From the NCBI GenBank assembly GCA_029582155.1, contig CM055897.1:19624857-19688856 (forward strand): DNA of 64,000 bases, in the 5' to 3' direction. The notes below the pieces were generated by a model. The model saw only the letters and a program-made list of their open reading frames with translations. It was not told the DNA's origin and made no database searches. A program made the position numbers and the translations under genes. This document shows, one piece after another, positions 58,077 through 64,000 of this stretch; the stretch's first letter is position 1; each line of letters starts with the position of its first letter. Source of the stretch: Panopea generosa (Eukaryota > Mollusca > Bivalvia > Adapedonta > Hiatellidae).

Positions 58077-58745
58077 AACAAATGCCATTAGTTTGGTGTA
58101 CAGCAGCGATAGTTCAAGGACTGGTTAGTCGGGTGTTTGAAAAATGGCATTGTGTCGTTTGCCTCATACCGGGAGACACAAACAAGTGGACCGGCAAGAC
58201 CGAGAAATCGGCGAAAACGACGCGTTTATCTGAGAAACATTGCAATGATTCTTTTAAGCCGGGCTATGGAGCTTAGTTCATTACCATCTCTTCCGATAAA
58301 CTGCACCCTGTAAACTGTAGATTCATCATTAAACACGTTACATTTTATGTGATAAATGCAATAACTATACTCTGTTTTTTTCTAGTATAGATCTTTTCGT
58401 GCTTCGAGATAAAACGACCCCATAACTGCTTATTGTTCTGGTTCTTATGGACGTAATCGATGACTAGCAACAGAGTAATACCGTTAAGAGTCACGTGTTA
58501 TATTTTTGCTGGCTAATAAATGTCTTTGTTCTTGTTAATAATTCAGAACTATCAACTATCACACTTTTCTCATTGTTTTCGTATTATATATATATATATT
58601 ATGTACTATCTATGTTTAACTGATAATGCAAAGCATGGTAATATATCGGTGGGTGTAAATGGCTCAAATTGCACATGTCAGCATGAGATAATACATAACA
58701 ATAGGCTGTGCACAGTATTCATTAATTGGTAAACATGCTAGTCTA
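58077..58745. other. Spacer, no gene recognised
   Basis: The frame at 58082-58276 (64 codons) looks less AT-rich but shows no known domain. (TA)n at about 58585-58600. Confidence 0.35.
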
Positions 58746-58746
58746 T

Positions 58747-59020
58747 ATATGGAACCTGGTATCTCCCGAATTAGTTCTATTAACCCCCAATGAAAAAGCA
58801 GGGAATTCCAGACCTATCCCACAATTCATAGCTATTGAACGCTTACTAAACTGTGACGTCATTGAAACTTTCCCTGAAGCAACGGCCAAATCAACATGTT
58901 CAAAAGCGGTTTCCCTAACGTCAAATTCATTGACCAGACAGCGTCCTCCTACTGTATTGATTGATGATAGCGAATCAGCGTGTTCGTAACAATTACCATT
59001 TAACGGACCCTATAGGGAGA
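58747..59020 (+). repeat. dispersed repeat family G, copy 4
   Basis: CCTGGTATCTCCCGAATTAG, CCAGACCTATCCCACAATTC, TAGCTATTGAACGCTTACTA, AACTGTGACGTCATTGAAAC, TTTCCCTGAAGCAAC and TTTAACGGACCCTATAGGGA, in the order of copy 3, with extra sequence near 58910-58990. The 87-codon frame here is repeat-derived. Confidence 0.7.
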
Positions 59021-59021
59021 C

Positions 59022-59980
59022 CCCATTGTTGCATATTATATTACCCTTCATTAAGTGACTCAATAAAACCGAGTTTTTTCTTTCTAGGACGAGTTCAGGG
59101 CTGCATTTCCTAAAACAAATCGCCGTAAGTCAATTTGACAATTACATCTTGTTTGTTTAAATTTTTATCCACAATTAAAATAATTGTATTTTCAGAATAT
59201 ATATCATTTTCTACAGGATTTAAGCAATTTTGGATTCATTTTGATGAATATTAAATATATTATGAATAATTGTTGGTTTACGTTTACGATGATTTTTGTC
59301 GTAAGTTTTTTTGTGAAACGCACCCCTGTTCTTTCAAAGAATATTTTATCAAGTATTATTTTGAGGCAGCTGTAATTAAATGAATCGTATAACACATATC
59401 TTTCATATGACCTTGTACGTTAAAATTAGTGCGTCAAACAGAACGTTAATTAAGAAATTGAGAATGAGACTTTAGCCGTCCGTTAGCTGTGTTGGCAACC
59501 GTTATCTGATATCTGTTAGGCGTATGTCACGTATTTCCATTCCAGTTTCACTGTTCAACACAGCATGTTTAAGGAGGGACAGTTAATACCATCAGCGTGT
59601 TACACATCCAGAATGTTCTAACGGCGTGCCAATCCTATTATATTCGCTGATCATTCATTCTCGAATGACGAGAGTTGAGAGCATGGCGAGAAAATAGTTG
59701 TAAACACCCCAAAAATCAATTTACATTTATTAGTAATAAAATAAAGTTCCCCATTATGTAATAATTGTCATGAGATTGGGAACGCAAACAAAACCATCCC
59801 ATGGGTTTGCGGATAGGCAGTGTGTTTCTCTATTAATCTGCTTGTTTTTAAGTCTACGTTTCCGTCCAAACTAAAACTAACATGCTGATAGACGAAAATC
59901 GTAGTTTGAAAAAAGTGATGCATAAATACACACGTCCTTAAGGCTTTGTTTTTATTTGGTAAGTGCCAGTGAGTTGGTGG
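59022..59980. other. AT-rich stretch, no gene recognised
   Basis: Frames at 59184-59395 overlap on both strands and lack domains. Confidence 0.4.
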
Positions 59981-59984
59981 ATAA

Positions 59985-60020
59985 AATTAACAGTCAAACC
60001 TGTCTTAAGCATCCTCTCGA
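59985..60020 (-). repeat. dispersed repeat family H fragment
   Basis: The minus strand reads GATGCTTAAGACAGGTTTGA, matching 47124-47155 (plus strand). Confidence 0.45.
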
Positions 60021-60114
60021 AAAAAGGAGAAAATGAGACCTTTAAAAACACTTTATGCATAATGCAGGTTAATTTGGGGCGTTATAATACCTGACGTGAG
60101 GGCATTTGAATTAG

Positions 60115-60400
60115 CAACACCAATAACAACAAAAACAACAACAACAGCAGCAGTAATAACAACAACAAAGAACACATAAGCAGTAGTAGAAATATAAATT
60201 AAAATAAGGCCGATAGCAGCGGTATCAGCAACAACAACAACAATTATAGCATCAGCTGCATCAATAGCAACAGCACCAACAACAAAACAGCAACAACAAA
60301 AACAGCATCAATAACAACTATTACAGCTGTAGCAACATATCTTCAGCAACAGCAACATAAACAATAACAGCAGCACTAGTACCAACGCAGATATTAAAAC
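60115..60400. repeat. imperfect CAA/CAG/CAT trinucleotide region
   Basis: Irregular ACAACAACAGCAGCAG-like sequence over nearly 300 bp, interrupted by TAATAA and ATCAGC words. No coding inference drawn. Confidence 0.8.
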
Positions 60401-60401
60401 A

Positions 60402-60720
60402 ACACTTATCTATCTGTAACAATATGACAATATTATAAACATTGAGTGGATGATATATTTTATCGAAGGAGGAAGGCATTGTTTTAATGTCCAATTCCCG
60501 AAGGAAATTAATATTATTTCTCTCCGAAAACCCACAGCGTCAATGTATATAATATACTGATAACAGGAACTAGTAAATAATAAACACTTTTACTTCTTTA
60601 TTTATATTTGAAATAATGGAGTCTAGACCTCGGATACTTTTACTATTATAAGTCGGTTTAAGAATGTTGGATATATTATAGAAGAATAGATGAACATTTA
60701 TATATGGTCCATCCAAATGT
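60402..60720. other. AT-rich spacer
   Basis: No feature seen. Confidence 0.4.
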
Positions 60721-60721
60721 A

Positions 60722-60919
60722 ACTGACCTAACGCGGGTTGTCAATCAAATAAGTCGATAATCCAATCAACGGTCGATATTGGTTGCATTACAAACATTTT
60801 CCTTAGACAAGCGAAACGTCTCTAAATAAACACTGCATTGTATTACATTGTATTAACTTAGACAAACATTGTCACGTGGCCAGTGGGCGGAGCGATAATA
60901 GCTCTCACGTCAGGTCAGT
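60722..60919. mobile_element. MITE-like element (family J), 198 bp
   Basis: The left end ACTGACCTAACGCG and the reverse complement of the right end, ACTGACCTGACGTG, form a terminal inverted repeat. The body (TCAATCAAATAAGTCGATAA, TCCAATCAACGGTCGATATT, CACTGCATTGTATTACATTG, TGTCACGTGGCCAGTG) matches 37492-37782 without that copy's internal duplication. No coding capacity. Confidence 0.75.
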
Positions 60920-60920
60920 C

Positions 60921-61449
60921 GTAAAACCGAGGATAAGAGTCATTGACTCGCATGCAGATATTTGATCCTTGTGTCTATTTCTCGTTGGAATGTTTATATG
61001 AAAGATTTTTTATTATTTCATGATGCAGTTGTCATTTCGTTCACCAAACGTTTACTTACCTTTGTAGTAAAATATATGTATATATAGTGTGTGTTACTAC
61101 AGCAACCAACTGTCATAAACCCAGTTTTTTCACTGATTGTTTAATACGTAATTTCTGTACTATATTTTTCTGATTGGTTTTGCTATTTTCGTGATAGTGT
61201 TGACATTTCGTTTCCTCAGAAACTTGTCCTAAGGGACAGGTTTTATTTCACGCAAATAGCTTCATATTCATTGGCATTTGGCGTAATAGCCGCAGCATTT
61301 ACGACAGACTGAGCCACTGGGACGGCAATCAAATGAGCAGGCAATTCTTTTCACCAGGGTTGTTGCTGTAGCAAGTATGCATCAAGCTCCACAGTATAAT
61401 CTGTTTACGATGCTGTTAGAAAAAAGCTTGCGATTTGTTCATGTTCATG
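60921..61449. other. Spacer, no gene seen
   Basis: No coding frame or repeat recognised. Confidence 0.4.
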
Positions 61450-61450
61450 T

Positions 61451-61622
61451 TCACCGATTGCGGTGGAATTTCAGAACGTATATGAACCGCTCTCGAGTCC
61501 CCTACCTGGGTAGAATCCGTACTGAGGGTTGTTTTCGAGAAATTGTCGGTTGACGCTGGAGACTGAACCCGTAACCTATAGTGTGAGTGGCTAGCACTCT
61601 ATCCACCGCACTACCGCCCTAC
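61451..61622 (-). mobile_element. SINE-D, near full-length
   Basis: The minus-strand head GGGCGGTAGTGCGGTGGATA and CACTATAGGTTACGGGTTCA (B-box region) is followed by a body with CTCAGTACGGATTCTACCCA, GGTAGGGGACTCGAGAGCGG and CACCGCAATCGG. It faces the SINE-D copy at 61806 head to head. A 97-codon frame spanning it is repeat-derived. Confidence 0.82.
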
Positions 61623-61805
61623 TAGTGTATGTTATTGTACGTGGTCTATTTATTGCCAAATGTGCCATACCCTTGAACATAATCCAAAAGCAATCTTTAT
61701 TCATGCATAGTTTTTCATCGCCAATGACCATATGTTGAGTCCAAACATAATGCAATCTATTTTGACCAATAAATTGAATTGCTATCTTGACCACTGTTAA
61801 ACTTA

Positions 61806-61985
61806 AAAGTAGTGTAGTGGATAGAGTCATGGCCGATCTAGCCAGAGTGTCCGGATTCGATCCCCATACCTTTCGTAAAACCATAACACTCAGTACTGGT
61901 TCTACCCAGCAGGCGGACTCGAGGGTGGTTCATATACTAGAACGCTTTGAGCTTTATTCAAAATCGAGCTTGAATAAATTGATAT
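61806..61985 (+). mobile_element. SINE-D, near full-length
   Basis: Head AGTAGTGTAGTGGATAGAGT and B box GGATTCGATCCCC. The body is ACACTCAGTACTGGTTCTAC, CCAGCAGGCGGACTCGAGGG and TTCAAAATCGAGCTTGAATA. With the minus-strand copy at 61451-61622 it forms a ~175-bp-arm inverted repeat around a ~183-bp spacer. Confidence 0.82.
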
Positions 61986-62059
61986 AAACTAGCTTAAAAG
62001 CAGAAATATTTAAAAAAGTTTATTACATTTATAAATGTAAATAAAGTTTTCCTAAATAT

Positions 62060-62073
62060 GTATCCATGGATAC
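62060..62073. other. 14-bp perfect palindrome
   Basis: GTATCCATGGATAC lies directly beside the (TCCTA)n tract. It may mark a boundary or be chance. Confidence 0.6.
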
Positions 62074-62218
62074 ATCCTATCCTATCCTATCCTTTCCTAT
62101 CCTATCCTATCCTTTCCTATCCTATCCTATCCTATCCTATCCTATCCTATCCTATCCTATCCTATCCTATCCTATCCTATCCTATCCTATCCTATCCTAT
62201 CCTATCCTATCCTATTCT
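62074..62218. repeat. (TCCTA)n pentanucleotide satellite
   Basis: About 29 copies of TCCTA, with two TCCTT variants near the left end and TTCTA at the right. A 15-bp (5-codon) frame repeat (ILSYP) is an artefact. Confidence 0.96.
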
Positions 62219-62219
62219 A

Positions 62220-63388
62220 CAAGACAGCCTGTTATGTAAAATCTCAATATTCAATAAGAGGTGTGGTATGTTTGTTTTCTTCTTGTACCAATCGTTGTGA
62301 CTTACTTATTTTGTCAGATAAACATTGACCGAACATGTTTTATTTTTACACATGAGTCAGTTTAAATTTCACTGTCTGTCTTACCTTCCATCAGGTGAAA
62401 TGTCAATTAGAATGTGGTAACATGATTCACGGTTTGGTATAAGCATAATATCACCATTGGAAACGGGAAATGCTTCTGTTGGGTTGTCGCATAATGGCGG
62501 GTTTAAAAACCATTGTTTCTTCTTTGAAAATGCATTTTGCTTATTTTAATGCTCATTTTATTTTGAACATTTCATAAGCATTGTCATGTTTGGACATTGG
62601 GTTGTGAATACATGATTTCGGAATTATACTCTCACAGTCTTCACACTGAATAGAAAAAAATCTCTACATAGATTGACAAACAATAAAATGTAAGTGTTAC
62701 TTCAAGCCTACAAACATTTTATTTACTATAGAATAAAGAACAAAAACTATGGGCCTACGCCTATATTTACAGGTACTTCTTGGGTCTAAGAATAGGTTAA
62801 CTTTAGCTCACTACAGTTAATTTCGTGTAAATAAGGTTTGAGGTCTTAAACACTCGATTGAACTTCTTTCCGCAGCAACTAAAATAACTAAACGTATATA
62901 CTATATATTGGAATTTACTTTTTCTCAAATTATGTTTTAAGTCTCAGTTCAGTTACTGAAACGTCAATTGAGCTATTCATTTTAGCACTTAGAATATTAG
63001 CCAGATATATCATGCACGTGTACATTTGATATAATTATGGTCATCTTCTGACTTTAGCGAATGCAAATATTCTTTTTAAAATAACAACAATATGTACATG
63101 TTTAAGGTAATTTGACAAATATTTCTTTAAAATTCGCAAACCTATGCTTTGCTTTATAAATTCTCAAGTTCTTACATTGGACCAAAGGAAACTTAAATAA
63201 GAAAACAGTTTTATTACCCCGATTTATACAACTGTATTTTACGTGCTTTAGTTAAAACAACGAAATCAACAACGCTGAAACAAATCCATCAACATACTTT
63301 TTTCGTGATCATTTTCATTTAAGATCATGACTGATATGGTTATTTAACTGAATTAAAAAAGAAATTCTAATAACTTTCATTTTTACGA
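62220..63388. other. AT-rich stretch, possible family F remnant
   Basis: Around 62560-62640, GCATTGTCATGTTTGGA and ATGATTTCGGAAT resemble the minus-strand upstream part of the family F copy at 48650-48760. Otherwise no feature. Confidence 0.35.
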
Positions 63389-63389
63389 G

Positions 63390-63553
63390 CCAACATCCTT
63401 AAGGCGTTCATCGAACCTCGTTCTTCCCACGTCATCACATACTATGACGAGACAGTGCTAATGAAAGTATTCCCGCTAGACCAGTACTCGATATCTACTT
63501 CAGCAACATTGGGAAACCAGGCTGATCCGTGGCGTGAACTGTATTTAGAATAG
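63390..63553 (+). CDS. weak candidate (terminal) exon, unknown protein
   Basis: An open frame runs from after a TAA (63371-63373) to a TAG (63551-63553) and has no ATG until the middle, so it would need an upstream exon. Pyrimidine-rich ACTTTCATTTTTACGAG precedes it. Its sequence looks less AT-rich than its flanks. The predicted product includes SSHVITYYDETVLMKVFPL and ATLGNQADPWRELYLE, is not low-complexity, and is not recognised. It could be a last exon or a transposon fragment. Confidence 0.2.
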
Positions 63554-63865
63554 AATCAACAATGTACAATATCGCTTTCATGTATTTAATTGATTTCTTG
63601 CCACACGTTGTTGTTGGTATTTGTTAAAAAAAATCTGTTGTCATGGTTATATAAATACCAGCACTACATGATGTAATATTTAAAATAGTAGAATAGTTTA
63701 TATTTGATCTGTTTCCAAAACGGCATATACATTTATATACTCGATATAAAGTATTATCGTACACTACATTATATACAAAAGAGATAACAACAGGTGGTCA
63801 CTTTTAAGTTTACAATCTTTTGTTTTCTATACATTTTAATAGACCAGACTAGATCCTTCGAAGGA

Positions 63866-64000
63866 TGAAGTCTACTTTCACTTTGTCAACAGTGTACACG
63901 CTGAAACAGAATTAAAACACACCTCTTATATATATGCTGCATGACCTATACTTTTCTCATCATATTTTGGGAGTGCAGAAGTTGACAAACGGTACACTTC
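63866..64000 (+). repeat. dispersed repeat family F, copy 3 (cut by window end)
   Basis: CTTTCACTTTGTCAACAGTG, TACACGCTGAAACAGAATT, TATATGCTGCATGACC, CTTTTCTCATCATATTTTGG and GAAGTTGACAAACGG align with the minus strand of 48540-48650 and with 34015-34125. It continues beyond the window. Confidence 0.6.

Noticed and set aside
61591..61884. 97-codon minus-strand frame
   Set aside because: It spans two SINE-D heads; the residues derive from tRNA-like sequence.

Overview
This window looks like non-coding, repeat-dominated nuclear DNA from an invertebrate animal. A bivalve mollusc is my best guess. That rests on strong AT-richness, no operon-like gene packing, several tRNA-headed SINE families, short inverted-repeat elements, a decayed non-LTR retrotransposon, very long microsatellites and several unrelated tandem-repeat arrays. 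The taxon is inference; no gene here fixes it. No complete protein-coding gene, rRNA gene, CRISPR array or operon was found. Most open frames are by-products of repeats whose period is a multiple of three, or are chance frames.

Layout. 0-10 kb: AT-rich sequence with simple repeats, fragments of SINE families A, B and D, and a 112-bp TA-flanked inverted-repeat element nested inside a SINE-B copy (4.4 kb). 10-25 kb: a 230-bp element with ~48-bp terminal inverted repeats (10.06 kb), adjacent SINE-A and SINE-B copies (11.4-11.9 kb), SINE-D and SINE-C copies, a 34-bp array (14.8 kb) and a 30-bp array with a ~157-bp higher-order period (19.4 kb). 25-38 kb is the satellite-rich core: a ~21-bp array (26.0 kb), a 185-bp (CAA)n tract (26.9 kb), two adjoining arrays of 74-bp and 77-bp units that are both dimers of one ~37-39-bp ancestral monomer (27.8-31.2 kb), an (AGT)n tract (31.9 kb), and a 2.2-kb array of a 39-bp minisatellite open on both strands (35.3-37.5 kb) that abuts a second type of inverted-repeat element. 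38-64 kb: more SINEs, one inactivated reverse-transcriptase element on the minus strand (43.4-45.2 kb), long (GA)n, (TA)n and (TCCTA)n tracts, and dispersed repeat families F, G and H.

Coding potential is weak. The best exon-like segment is on the minus strand at 50593-50917: 325 bp open, ending at a GTAAGT donor, with an AG at the upstream edge. Two weaker exon-like segments lie at 53477-53645 and 63390-63553. None gives a protein family I recognise.

The repeats record nested and repeated transposition. SINE heads derive from at least four tRNA types. Three families end in related tails containing a GCTAAA/GCGTTAAA-like motif, suggesting a shared retrotransposition partner. One SINE-A copy has a perfect 9-bp target duplication and lies directly against the head of a SINE-E copy. 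I see no convincing undescribed biological system. The most distinctive items are the two related dimeric satellites, the nested element, the head-to-head SINE pairs and the candidate exon. Family letters (SINE-A to E; F, G, H) are my own labels for copies recognised by comparison within this window.
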